Source: Chloroflexota bacterium (lineage in GTDB: Bacteria > Chloroflexota > Dormibacteria > Dormibacterales > Dormibacteraceae). Taken from it: a stretch of DNA of 64,000 bases. The stretch lies in the NCBI GenBank assembly GCA_005881275.1, contig VBEF01000039.1, positions 1 through 64,000 of the forward strand. Reading direction: 5' to 3'. The notes beneath the pieces are model-generated. The model did no database searches, was not told where the DNA came from, and was given only the letters and a program-made list of their open reading frames with translations. A program made the translations under genes and the position numbers. Of this stretch, positions 50,277 through 58,196 are shown one piece after another. Each line of letters starts with the position of its first letter. Positions within the stretch are counted from its first letter, which is position 1.

Positions 50277-51175
50277 TGCGTTCTCACAAAGGCGCCGTCC
50301 GCCGTGGCGCAGAAAAGTACGGGCCGGTCGACCGCCGCGGCGAGAGACTCGGTGCGGTGCTTGTCGACAAGCGCGAGGATGCTGCCTCCAAATCCCGCGC
50401 CCATGATGCGAGCGCCGTAGCAACCGTCTGCTGACCACGCGCGCTCGACCAGCGCATCGACATTTGGCGTCGAGACCTCGAAATCGTCGCGCAAGCTCTG
50501 GTGGGATTCCTTCAGCAGCTCACCCATACGTGTGAAGTTGCGATCGTGAAGAGCCTGCGCGAACACGCGCACGCGCTGGATCTCGGAATCGACGTGCTTC
50601 CGTCGTTTCGGGTCGCCAGACTCGGCCTCACGACGCCGCTGGTTGTAGGGGGTCGACGCCAGCGAACGATGCTCGCCTGAATCGATGACGGCGATTGCGA
50701 CCTCATCGGGAAATGGGACCACCTGGTACTCCAGGGTCGCGCAATCGAGCAGCAGCGCGCTGCCGCGCCTTCCCAAAGCTGCCGCGAACTGATCCATCAC
50801 ACCCACCTGCACGCCTGTCGCCTTTTGCTCGGCGCGCTGACAGGCAAGAGCCGCCTGCTTGCCGTCCATGTCCGGCCGGATCGCGGCCGCCAGCGCGACG
50901 AGCAGAGCCGCCGAAGAGCTTATGCCCGCGTTGGGTGGCACCTGCGAGGTGACCTGGACCGCGTGTGGGTCGGCCCTGAGTTCCTCGCCAATCGCCTTCA
51001 CGTAGCCGAGCCCGCCCGGGACGTCGCTTTCGATCGACCATTCCGGGGCGGGGCGGGCCCACACCTCGGTGAAGCGGTCGACCGCCGCAGGCAGCACGAG
51101 TCCGCCCAGATAGTCCACGTGCTCCCCGATGAGGTTGACCCGGCCGGGCGCTCGCCCGTGCCAGTCAGATCCCAC
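50273..51175 (-). CDS. galK: Galactokinase (short form)
   Basis: 300 residues from the GTG at 51175, which overlaps the galT stop by 11 bp and follows a GGAG. GHMP-kinase signatures are complete: galactose-binding GRAPGRVNLIGEHVDYLGG at the N terminus, phosphate loop PPNAGISSSAALLVALAA, catalytic-Asp GVMDQFAAALG and C-terminal GARIMGAGFGGSILALV. It makes galactose-1-phosphate from galactose and ATP. It is ~50-90 residues shorter than typical GalK. Earlier ATG codons inside galT (51208, 51247) would lengthen it but add no conserved sequence. Confidence 0.92.
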   Translation of the reverse strand: MGSDWHGRAPGRVNLIGEHVDYLGGLVLPAAVDRFTEVWARPAPEWSIESDVPGGLGYVKAIGEELRADPHAVQVTSQVPPNAGISSSAALLVALAAAIRPDMDGKQAALACQRAEQKATGVQVGVMDQFAAALGRRGSALLLDCATLEYQVVPFPDEVAIAVIDSGEHRSLASTPYNQRRREAESGDPKRRKHVDSEIQRVRVFAQALHDRNFTRMGELLKESHQSLRDDFEVSTPNVDALVERAWSADGCYGARIMGAGFGGSILALVDKHRTESLAAAVDRPVLFCATADGAFVRTQ

Positions 51176-52073
51176 GAAGCTCCGCGGCGGTGTCCTCTGC
51201 GCGGGCATCGAGGATGAATGCGCCTGCGCCCAGCTCGGAACCCGCAAGGTATTTCAGCTTGTCGCGCGTGCGATTCGGGGGATAGAACTCGATGTGAAAG
51301 TGATGGTGGCGCGCCGCGCGTCCAGGCGGCCTCTGGTGCATCGCCATCACGTATGGCAACGGTTTCGCGAAGAGCCGGTCGTACTTCTGCAGCAATCCCT
51401 TCAGGTTGCGCGCGAACGATTCATCGTCCTGCGCATCGAGATCCGTGAGTCCGCCGCGATGATTGATCGGCGCGAGGTGCACCTCGTACGGCCATCGCGC
51501 GAATGGAGGCACGAAGGCGATCCAGCGATCGTCGCGCAGCACTGTTCGAGAGCCACTTTCCTCACCTTCGATGATGTCGCAGTACAGGCACCGCCCGGTC
51601 TTGCGCATGTGCTTCGACTCGGCGGCAAGCTCGCGCTGGATGACGGGCGGGACGAACGGGTAGGCGTAGATCTGGCCGTGGGGATGGCTCAAGGTGACGC
51701 CGATCTCCTCGCCGCGATTCTCGAAAACGTAGACATAGCGCACGTTGGGCAACCGGCCGAGCTCGCTGGTGCGGTCGCGCCAGACCTCGATGAGGTCGCG
51801 GATGTGCTCGACGCTCTGCTCGCCCAGGGACGAATCGTGGTCGGGCGTGTAGCAGACGACCTCGGCCCGGCCTTGATCACCCGTGTAGGACGGGAAACGG
51901 TTCTCGAAGACGACGATGTAGTAATCGGGGTCGGGGATCTCGGTTTCAGGCAGGCCGGGTTTGGTCGGGCACAGGGGGCAGTGCTCGGCGGGAGGGTGAT
52001 AGGTCCGGTCCTGGCGCCACGGCGCGACTGTGACCCACTCTTCGAGCAGGGGATTCCATCTGAGCTCGCTCAA
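51165..52073 (-). CDS. galT: Galactose-1-phosphate uridylyltransferase
   Basis: 302 residues from a TTG. The nucleophilic His132 lies in SHPHGQIYAYPF. Zinc ligands are CPLC (32-35) and further His residues. The C-terminal half carries YEVHLAPINHRGG and HFHIEFYPP. It swaps UMP between UDP-glucose and galactose-1-phosphate in the Leloir pathway. It is translated in overlap with galK; no galE is present in the window, so the epimerase must be encoded elsewhere. Confidence 0.95.
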   Translation of the reverse strand: MSELRWNPLLEEWVTVAPWRQDRTYHPPAEHCPLCPTKPGLPETEIPDPDYYIVVFENRFPSYTGDQGRAEVVCYTPDHDSSLGEQSVEHIRDLIEVWRDRTSELGRLPNVRYVYVFENRGEEIGVTLSHPHGQIYAYPFVPPVIQRELAAESKHMRKTGRCLYCDIIEGEESGSRTVLRDDRWIAFVPPFARWPYEVHLAPINHRGGLTDLDAQDDESFARNLKGLLQKYDRLFAKPLPYVMAMHQRPPGRAARHHHFHIEFYPPNRTRDKLKYLAGSELGAGAFILDARAEDTAAELRGI

Positions 52074-52153
52074 ATCTTTTCGTAGTAGATCAGGTACCGG
52101 CCGTCCGGTTTCTCGACCATCCGCTTCTTGACGTGCTCAGTCCTTGAGGGCAC
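52070..52153 (-). CDS. Possible 27-residue ORF coupled to galT
   Basis: A GTG at 52153, inside the end of the LOG-like gene, opens a 27-codon frame whose TGA overlaps the TTG of galT. The predicted peptide ends KPDGRYLIYYEKI. It may be a small protein or simply a translation-coupling frame that brings ribosomes to the weak galT start. No family recognised. Confidence 0.3.
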   Translation of the reverse strand: MPSRTEHVKKRMVEKPDGRYLIYYEKI

Positions 52154-52583
52154 GCTTCACCGCCTCCGCGGGCGAATCGACGACTTCGAGCCCCTTGACA
52201 TCCCACGTATCGAGGGCGAACACGGGGCGGTCGAGCCGGCGGGCGATCGCGATCTCGCTCAGCGTGCCCCATCCCGGTCCGATCGCGATCACGCTGTCCG
52301 CCGCGGTGACGATGACGCTGTTGCGCGCCTGACCGAGGCCGGTCGCGATCGCGACGGACAGATAGGGGTTCGCCCCGCCGCGGTCGGTGTCAGGAAGGAT
52401 GCCCACGACCAGCCCACCCTCGCTCGCCGCGCCTTCGCTGGCCGCGCCCATCACGCCGCCAAATCCTCCATTGATCACGACGGCGCCGTGCTTGGCGAGA
52501 AGCCTGCCGACCTCGCGCGCCGCGTGAAGCTGCGAGGGGGTCGCCTCCGAGGCGCCGCACACGGCGACATATCTGCGGGGCAT
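52137..52583 (-). CDS. TIGR00725/LOG-like Rossmann-fold protein
   Basis: 148 residues. Motifs are VAVCGASEATPSQLHAAREVG, GAVVINGGFGGVMGAASEGA (phosphate-binding GG-x-GG-x-MGA) and VIAIGPGWGTLSEIAIA, where the PGWGT-x-x-E signature resembles the PGG-x-GT-x-x-E of LOG phosphoribohydrolases. The TIGR00725 group is related to cytokinin-activating LOG proteins and to DprA/SLOG nucleotide-binding folds; the substrate is unknown. It is the first gene of the minus-strand group with galT, galK and GH2. Confidence 0.85.
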   Translation of the reverse strand: MPRRYVAVCGASEATPSQLHAAREVGRLLAKHGAVVINGGFGGVMGAASEGAASEGGLVVGILPDTDRGGANPYLSVAIATGLGQARNSVIVTAADSVIAIGPGWGTLSEIAIARRLDRPVFALDTWDVKGLEVVDSPAEAVKRALKD

Positions 52584-52680
52584 CGAGCGACAAGTCTAGG
52601 GGGCGCTCTCCGATCGCAGCCCTCAGGTAGTATTTGCTGCGAAGTTCAACGCCCGTGGGGCAAAGGAGGTGAGGCGGAGC

Positions 52681-52752
52681 TTGGATAAACCGAATCGTGG
52701 TGCCAACCGCCTCGTTTGCCAGCCGGGAGCTCGGGAGGAAAGCGGCTTCTAG
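52681..52752 (+). CDS. Possible 23-residue ORF with a perfect Shine-Dalgarno
   Basis: TTG at 52681 preceded by AAAGGAGGTGA (52662-52672), fully complementary to the 3' end of 16S rRNA, at a spacing of 8 nt. The frame encodes 23 residues beginning MDKPNRGANRLVCQPG and ends at TAG 52750. The start codon and the end of the ribosome-binding site fall in the GAGGCGG/CCGCCTC stem, so translation could be gated by structure. It may be a leader peptide or a small protein. Confidence 0.35.
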   Translation: MDKPNRGANRLVCQPGAREESGF

Positions 52753-52820
52753 CCTCTAGAGCTTCTCGTTCCGAATCCGGCTCCTGGAGTCGGAGGCGGT
52801 AGCACTGCGAACGTAGACGC

Positions 52821-52853
52821 CTAAGGGCCGGGTCGTCCCGGCCCTTAGTTTTT
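52821..52853 (+). terminator. Rho-independent terminator
   Basis: A 12-bp perfect stem (CTAAGGGCCGGG with CCCGGCCCTTAG), tetraloop TCGT, followed by TTTTTC. It ends the short transcription unit just upstream of the thioesterase gene, only 22 bp before that gene's GTG. Confidence 0.9.
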
Positions 52854-52875
52854 CTCCCCACTACGATTCACAGTC

Positions 52876-53358
52876 GTGGTGGAAGATTATTCGGCGCGCC
52901 TGAATGAGCTGCCCGAGGGCTGGCTCCAGGCGATGGGGATCACGATCACCCTCGCGACCAAGGACGAGGTGCGCGCCGAGCTTGTCACCGGGCCGGAGCA
53001 TCTGCAGGGCTACGGGATCGTGCACGGAGGCGTGCACTGCGGTCTGATCGAATCTCTCGCCTCAGTCGGCGCCGCGCTCTTCGCCCTCCCACGCGGTCAA
53101 CACGTGGTCGGCCTCGAGAACAACACCAGCTTCATCCGCGCGGTGCGGGTCGGGGTCAGGCTTCGTGCCGTCGCGACGCCCATCACGCGCGGCCAGCGCA
53201 CGCAGGTGTGGGAGTCGCGCGTCATCGATGAGGACGACCGCGTCGTGGCCACGGGCCGCGTGCGGCTCCTGTGCCTGGAGGGCGACCAGTCGCTCGCGGG
53301 CGAGCAGGTCAAGGGAGTCCTTCACCCGGAAAAAGTCATAGACGACCCGGCGACCTAG
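52876..53358 (+). CDS. PaaI-family hotdog thioesterase
   Basis: 160 residues of the hotdog fold. GITITLATKDEVRAELVTGPEHLQGYGIVHGGVHCGLIES carries the family HGG segment, in which the His-Gly-Gly loop and an acidic partner act in acyl-CoA thioester hydrolysis. VVGLENNTSFIRAVRVG is the conserved second motif. The substrate is probably a CoA thioester of unknown chain type. The GTG lies 22 bp after the terminator, so its promoter must overlap that hairpin. It is 13 bp upstream of the GNAT gene on the same strand. Confidence 0.87.
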   Translation: MVEDYSARLNELPEGWLQAMGITITLATKDEVRAELVTGPEHLQGYGIVHGGVHCGLIESLASVGAALFALPRGQHVVGLENNTSFIRAVRVGVRLRAVATPITRGQRTQVWESRVIDEDDRVVATGRVRLLCLEGDQSLAGEQVKGVLHPEKVIDDPAT

Positions 53359-53371
53359 ACTATCGCCACAC

Positions 53372-54160
53372 GTGGCGCGAGCAAGCGCGACAGCTCCGAT
53401 CACAGCCGACGCCGTGACGTCGGCCCTGTCTGCTGCCGGGGCTGACCTAGCCGCGGCCCTCGGCGGCAAAGCTCTGGTCCGCACCGCCGGTGATGCCGAG
53501 CTGTGGATCACAGGCCTGGCTCTCGCGCAGATGAATGGGGTCTTGACTTTGCGAACCTCCGCCGCGGCGGACGATGTTCGTGATCTTCTGGACTTCGACG
53601 CCTTGAAAAACCTTCCCCACTCGGTGCAGGTCCGCCCCGGCTGCGCGACCAGCATCGCCGAGGTGGCCAAACTCCGAGGCATGGTCGAAGACGAGCCTGT
53701 TCCGCTCATGGCCATGCAGCCGCCGATCGAGCGGCTCCAAAAGATCGCGAACCACCCTCGGCTCTCGATACGGAGGTTGAATCCAGAGGAAGCGACCATC
53801 CACACGGCGATCGCGGCCGCCGGCTTTGGCGTTCCCCCGGAACTGTTCGAAGCGATGGTCACCCCGGCATTGTTGGCGCGGCCCGGCTACCGTGCCTATG
53901 TCGGCACCGTTGACGGCCGACCCGTCACCACCGCCTTCGGATTCATTTCAGGTGATCACGTCGGGATATTCGACGTTGCAACCCCGCCGGACCATCGCGC
54001 TCGTGGCTATGGCGCGGCTCTCACGGCGCACGTGGTGCTCGACGGATTCAACGCCGGTGCTTCAGTCGCGTACCTGCAGTCATCCCCAATGGGCCTCCGG
54101 GTCTACGAACGTCTCGGCTTCCAGACCCTCGAGACCTGGTCGGTGTGGATCACACCGTAA
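53372..54160 (+). CDS. GNAT-family acetyltransferase (C-terminal GNAT domain)
   Basis: 262 residues. The first ~120 are of no recognised family but may be a degenerate GNAT half (RTAGDAELWITGLALAQMNGVLTLR). The C-terminal GNAT domain shows VGTVDGRPVTTAFGFIS, VATPPDHRARGYGAALTAHV (acetyl-CoA loop R-x-x-G-x-G/A) and AYLQSSPMGLRVYERLGFQTLETW. Acceptor unknown. It follows the thioesterase on the same strand, and its stop abuts that of the convergent membrane-transferase gene with no gap. Confidence 0.8.
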   Translation: MARASATAPITADAVTSALSAAGADLAAALGGKALVRTAGDAELWITGLALAQMNGVLTLRTSAAADDVRDLLDFDALKNLPHSVQVRPGCATSIAEVAKLRGMVEDEPVPLMAMQPPIERLQKIANHPRLSIRRLNPEEATIHTAIAAAGFGVPPELFEAMVTPALLARPGYRAYVGTVDGRPVTTAFGFISGDHVGIFDVATPPDHRARGYGAALTAHVVLDGFNAGASVAYLQSSPMGLRVYERLGFQTLETWSVWITP

Positions 54161-55687
54161 TCACTGACGTGTGACGTAACCGAAGATGATCTCGTCGATC
54201 AATCGCTCCACGGGTGCGAGGTCGTCGGTGAAGACCTGGCCGTGGTACGGCGACACGCGAAGCCGGCCTTCGGTTAGCACATTGCTTGCCACGTCGCTCG
54301 CGAACGGCTCGCTGATGAGCCCAAGGTTGTGCTGGACATCCGCAAGCGTGACCGGCTCGGTCGTCCCATACACCAGGGTGTTGCTGAACGCCGGGACATC
54401 GACCAGGTAGACGTTCGTGTAGACCGCCGCCATCGTGCTCGCGATCGCATCGACGAGCCTGTAGTCGGTCGCGGTCCGCCCCGCGTTGACCACCGCGACG
54501 CCGCCCGGCCTCAGGTGATCACGCACCTCGCTGAAGAACTCGCGCGTCGTCAGGTGGAAGGGAATGTAAGGCTGGCGGTATGCGTCCATCACCACGACGT
54601 CGTACTGGCGCGCCTGCGTGTCGAGCCAGTACCGCGCATCCCCAACGACCGGGTGCACGTTCGGCTCGTCGAGGTGGAAATAACGATGCGCGACGTCGAG
54701 GATGTCTGGGTCGATCTCGACCCCGGTGATCTGAACGCCCGTGCCGTAAGCCGCCGTGTACTGCCGCGCCGCGGTGCCGCCGGCAAGCCCAAGGATTGCG
54801 ATGTCGGCCGGCCGCAGCTCCGACACTTGCGCGGAACGGAACGAGTTCGCGACCACCATGTAGTCCCAGGGGCCTCCAGTCACCAGGTTCTGCGAGTCAT
54901 AGATCGAGTGCACGGCCTCGCCCTCGTTGAGGATCAGCTCCGTCTTCGAGCCGTCGCGCACCACCTGGATGTAGTGGTACGCGGACTCCTTCTCGTAGAC
55001 GAGCTGTCCCACCTGGGGCGGTTTGATGCCTGACGGCAGAAAGATCCAGGCGATGATCACCGCCGCGGCGAACGAGGCGTAGAGGCGTCGGCGCGGCCAC
55101 AGGCCTGCGATCGAGATCCCGACCAGGGCGAGGCCGAATCCCTCCAGCGTCGGGCGCGTTCCGTAGGTCGGGATGAACCAGAAGACCGGCAGGAAAGTGC
55201 CCAGGATGCTGCCCGCCGTGGACAGCGCGTACACGCGGCCTGCGGTATTGCCGCCCGTCTCGACATCGCGCAGCAACAGGCGGATCGCGAACGGGCTCAC
55301 GCATCCCAACAGCACGACCGGCGCAGCGAACAGCAGGACCACCGCAAGGAGCGTTCCGGCGACAAGGCCCACGCTGAGGTCCTTGAAGCCCTGCTGCGAC
55401 AGCAGGAGGATCGGGTAGCTGGCGAGCGGGATGATGCCGATCCACAGTCCCGCCCACGCGGTGATCTGGTACAGGACCTCGTCGCGAGGATGGCGGTCGG
55501 CGAGCCGCCCTCCGATCACGTAACCGGCCGAGAGGTAGACGAGGATGAGGCCGATCAGCACTCCCCACACGTAGAGGCTCGTGCCGAAGAAGGGAGCGAG
55601 CAATCGCGCGGCCCCAAACTCGACGCCGAGTGACGCCATGCCGGAGATGAAGACGAGCGGCAGCAGCAGCCTGCGGCCGCGGATCAA
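54161..55687 (-). CDS. Membrane-bound spermidine-synthase-like protein (fused-MFS type)
   Basis: 508 residues. Residues 1-215 hold about six to seven membrane helices (VFISGMASLGVEFGAARLLAPFFG, LYVWGVLIGLILVYLSAGYVIGG and others). Residues ~225-508 form a SpeE-like methyltransferase fold, with IAILGLAGGTAARQYTAAYG and ITGVEIDPDILDVAHRYF for nucleotide binding and VVVMDAYRQPYIPFHLTTREFF. Many such fusions have unknown products and may not be aminopropyltransferases. It is the last gene of the minus-strand run of MFS, phosphoesterase, GNAT, DnaJ and this gene. Confidence 0.85.
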   Translation of the reverse strand: MIRGRRLLLPLVFISGMASLGVEFGAARLLAPFFGTSLYVWGVLIGLILVYLSAGYVIGGRLADRHPRDEVLYQITAWAGLWIGIIPLASYPILLLSQQGFKDLSVGLVAGTLLAVVLLFAAPVVLLGCVSPFAIRLLLRDVETGGNTAGRVYALSTAGSILGTFLPVFWFIPTYGTRPTLEGFGLALVGISIAGLWPRRRLYASFAAAVIIAWIFLPSGIKPPQVGQLVYEKESAYHYIQVVRDGSKTELILNEGEAVHSIYDSQNLVTGGPWDYMVVANSFRSAQVSELRPADIAILGLAGGTAARQYTAAYGTGVQITGVEIDPDILDVAHRYFHLDEPNVHPVVGDARYWLDTQARQYDVVVMDAYRQPYIPFHLTTREFFSEVRDHLRPGGVAVVNAGRTATDYRLVDAIASTMAAVYTNVYLVDVPAFSNTLVYGTTEPVTLADVQHNLGLISEPFASDVASNVLTEGRLRVSPYHGQVFTDDLAPVERLIDEIIFGYVTRQ

Positions 55688-55697
55688 ATTGCGGTGC

Positions 55698-56585
55698 TCA
55701 GATCGGTTGCTCTGCCGCCCACTTGCGCGTCCGCTCGTCCATAGGGACGGGAAGCTGAACGCGCACCTCCGCGTACATGTCGCCCGGCGGTCCGCCTTTC
55801 GGGTCGGGCAGCCCCAGGCCCTTCAGGCGGATCTTCGTTCCGTTCTGCGTCTCGGCCGGGATCGTGAACTTGACCTGCCCACCTTTGATCGTGGGTGCTG
55901 AGACTTCGCCGCCCCGCAGGGCCACGTGCAGCGGAACGGGCACCATGACGCGGAGGTCCTTGCCATCCTTGCCCTCGCGCGTGAACACCAGGTCGGGGGC
56001 GACCTGAACCGTCGCGCGCAGGCCGGGCACGCGGAGCACGGTGCCCTCCTTCACACCGGCCGGCACCTTGACCTCGACGCGCCGGCCGCCGGGCAGCTCG
56101 ACCGTGCGGCTCGTGCCCCGATAGACCTCGGCGAGGCTCACGTTGATCGGAGCCTCAACGTCCACCTGCTGCTGGCGCACCCGACCGCGAGTGTTGCCGA
56201 AGATCGAGCCGAAAATGTCGCCGAACCCGCCACCCTCGCCGAAGAGGTCTTCCATGTCCTCCGGCGTGACGGTGCGGTACTCGACGCGCGAGCCGGCGTC
56301 GGGCCGGAATCCGCCTCCGCCTCGGGATGAGCCGGGCTGGGCGCCGGCGGCCTCGGCCGCGGCCCAGTTCGGGCCGAACTCGTCGTACAGCTTCCGTTTC
56401 TTGGCGTCCGAGAGCACGCCGTGGGCTTCGGACAGCTCCTTGAAGCGTGCCTCGGCCTGCTTGTCGTTTGCGTTGAGGTCCGGATGGAACTTGCGGGCGA
56501 GCTTGCGGAAGGCGGACGAGATCTCCTTCTGCGTCGCCGTGCGCGGCACGCCCAGCACCTCGTAGTAGTCCTTGGTCTTAGGCAT
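55698..56585 (-). CDS. DnaJ-class co-chaperone (CbpA-like)
   Basis: 295 residues. The J domain at 1-70 contains DYYEVLGVPRTATQKEISSAFRKLARKFHPDLN with the HPD tripeptide that stimulates Hsp70. A Gly-rich linker (about 95-145) follows, then two C-terminal substrate-binding beta domains. No zinc-finger CxxCxGxG repeats exist, so it is CbpA-like (type II) rather than DnaJ. The ATG at 56585 is 2 bp after the GNAT stop. No dnaK is nearby. Confidence 0.92.
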   Translation of the reverse strand: MPKTKDYYEVLGVPRTATQKEISSAFRKLARKFHPDLNANDKQAEARFKELSEAHGVLSDAKKRKLYDEFGPNWAAAEAAGAQPGSSRGGGGFRPDAGSRVEYRTVTPEDMEDLFGEGGGFGDIFGSIFGNTRGRVRQQQVDVEAPINVSLAEVYRGTSRTVELPGGRRVEVKVPAGVKEGTVLRVPGLRATVQVAPDLVFTREGKDGKDLRVMVPVPLHVALRGGEVSAPTIKGGQVKFTIPAETQNGTKIRLKGLGLPDPKGGPPGDMYAEVRVQLPVPMDERTRKWAAEQPI

Positions 56586-56587
56586 CC

Positions 56588-57550
56588 TTACTTTGTTACC
56601 CGCTTGTGGTGCTCGACGAATCCCGGTCGGGCCACGTAACCGAGCTGCTCGTTGATGTGCAGCATCGGGGCGTTCTCCGAATCGTTGTCGGTGCAGACCA
56701 CCGGCACGCCGAGCTCGACGGCCTGGGCGAGACCCTGGAGCTTGACCGCCCTGGCGAGGCCGCGACCGCGGAAGCCGGGATGCGTGCACGTGTAGCTGGT
56801 CCATACGGTGCCGCGCACAGGCGGAAATTTCAGGTAGGACAAGCTCACAGGCACGTTGTCGTGCAACGCGATCCAGATCCGGTCGTGCGGACGATCCGGC
56901 GCCTCCATCCGCCTCGCGAAGTCGTCGTACGTCTCATCGATGATCGGCAGCGTGTGCGGCACGTCCTGGGCGGTCAGGTTGGACAGCTCGAGGAGCTTCC
57001 TCAGCCCGTTCGGGTCGCTCCATCGCGCGAGAGTCGTGAGCTCGATGCCCTCGCCGGATTGCCTGTCGCACGCTCGCTTGGCGTCCGCCACCAGGCGAGC
57101 GCCGTGCTTGCGGAGATCGAGCTCCCAGCATCTCTCGATCCGTTCGCGCCTGTAACCAAGCGCGGCGAGCGAGTCGAGCATCTCGGGTTCATCTTCGGCG
57201 CAGTAGCTCATGAGCAGCCGCGCACCGTCCGCGATCGCCTGTTCCCCAATCCACGCGAACATCGCGACCAGCAGGCCACGGTCGAGATGCCTCTGCTCGA
57301 GCCACACCTCGACCTCGCAGTGACGGTCGGGAAGCTTGTCCCACGGTCCGTGAATCCAGCCGAGGTAACCGATCGGCGCACCATCGCCCTCCGCGATGAA
57401 GCGGCCGTGGGCGAATCCCTTGCGAGGCGACTCCCAACGCAGGCGCATGATCACCGGGTCCTGGGGCATCGCCGGATAAGCCGCGGTCATCATGTCCGCC
57501 GCCAGCTCTGCGTCGGCAAGGGTGGCGGGCCGGTAGCGGACAGCGGACAT
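56588..57550 (-). CDS. Double-GNAT acetyltransferase
   Basis: 320 residues with two GNAT-like halves. The N-terminal half (about 1-145) includes VRYRPATLADAELAADMMTAAYP and GRFIAEGDGAPIGYLGW. The C-terminal half (about 165-320) includes TYTCTHPGFRGRGLARAVKLQGLAQAVELGVP-type sequence with the acetyl-CoA loop GFRGRGLARAVK, and TDNDSENAPMLHINEQLGYVARPG. The organisation resembles mycothiol-synthase-like double GNAT proteins, but that is only structural similarity. Acceptor unknown. It sits between the phosphoesterase and dnaJ genes. Confidence 0.82.
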   Translation of the reverse strand: MSAVRYRPATLADAELAADMMTAAYPAMPQDPVIMRLRWESPRKGFAHGRFIAEGDGAPIGYLGWIHGPWDKLPDRHCEVEVWLEQRHLDRGLLVAMFAWIGEQAIADGARLLMSYCAEDEPEMLDSLAALGYRRERIERCWELDLRKHGARLVADAKRACDRQSGEGIELTTLARWSDPNGLRKLLELSNLTAQDVPHTLPIIDETYDDFARRMEAPDRPHDRIWIALHDNVPVSLSYLKFPPVRGTVWTSYTCTHPGFRGRGLARAVKLQGLAQAVELGVPVVCTDNDSENAPMLHINEQLGYVARPGFVEHHKRVTK

Positions 57551-57572
57551 GGAGACAGACTCTAGAGAAGAC

Positions 57573-58196
57573 CTAGACCCCGATGATCCGGGGCCGGATC
57601 CCGTCCTCGTCTATCTCCAGGATGCCGACTGACGGCGTTTCGTAGCGGCGCAGGTGACGGGCGACCTGCAGCCAGCACCATTCGAACCATCCCGGCTTCT
57701 GCTCGAGACGCAGTTTTGTGGTGGTCGGGTTCCACTGGTGTACCCCGCCAGGATTGAACAGGAGCGCTCCGTCGACCTTTCTCATATGGGCGCGGTGTGT
57801 GTGGCCGTAGACGATCACGTCGGCCTGCGGAAACCGCCGCCGGAGGCTGCGAGGCAATCCGGGGTGCGGACGGAAGTAGCCCAGGCTCAGCGTCCACAGC
57901 AACGTCTGAGGCTCTTCGATCCACCGGGACCGGTTGCCGTGGACGACGACGATCCGCCTGCCCGCCACCGTCATCTCACGAGTCGTGGGCAACGCGTCCA
58001 GAGTGCGATCGTGGTCGCCGCGCACTGCCTCGACGGGAGCCAGACGACCCAGCTCGTCCAGCGTGGAGGCGGCGTTGACGTCGCCGGCGTGGAGGATGAC
58101 CTGAACACCTTCCAGGACCTTGAAAAGCCGGTCAGGCAGCCGCTCGAGAAACTCCGGGCAGTGCGTGTCCGCCACGACGCCGACAAGGGTCGTCAT
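57573..58196 (-). CDS. YfcE/MJ0936-type metallophosphoesterase
   Basis: 207 residues of the calcineurin-like fold. Metal motifs in order are VVADTHC (D-x-H), LHAGDVNAAS (GD), RGDHDR (GD-x-D in place of the usual GN[HC][DE]), VVHGNRSR (H) and VYGHTHRAHM (GHTH). Family members are phosphodiesterases of about this size. The Asn of the third motif is replaced by Asp, which is uncommon. The ATG overlaps the MFS stop by 4 bp. Substrate unknown. Confidence 0.86.
   Translation of the reverse strand: MTTLVGVVADTHCPEFLERLPDRLFKVLEGVQVILHAGDVNAASTLDELGRLAPVEAVRGDHDRTLDALPTTREMTVAGRRIVVVHGNRSRWIEEPQTLLWTLSLGYFRPHPGLPRSLRRRFPQADVIVYGHTHRAHMRKVDGALLFNPGGVHQWNPTTTKLRLEQKPGWFEWCWLQVARHLRRYETPSVGILEIDEDGIRPRIIGV

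Larger units (their letters stand above)
52640..52853 (+). ncRNA. Candidate structured small transcript
   Basis: The 292-bp gap between the LOG-like and thioesterase genes contains several potential helices and ends in a strong terminator on the plus strand. Helices include GAGGCGG/CCGCCTC (52671-52713) with an inner TTGG/CCAA, and AGGCG/CGCCT near 52793-52822. A weak TAGTAT -10-like element is at 52628-52633. No known RNA family was recognised (SRP, 6S, tmRNA, RNase P and T-box signatures were looked for). Boundaries are approximate. Confidence 0.45.

Noticed and set aside
52640-52853. SRP RNA, 6S RNA, tmRNA, RNase P or T-box identity for the structured transcript
   Set aside because: None of the conserved sequence signatures of these RNAs was found in the region.
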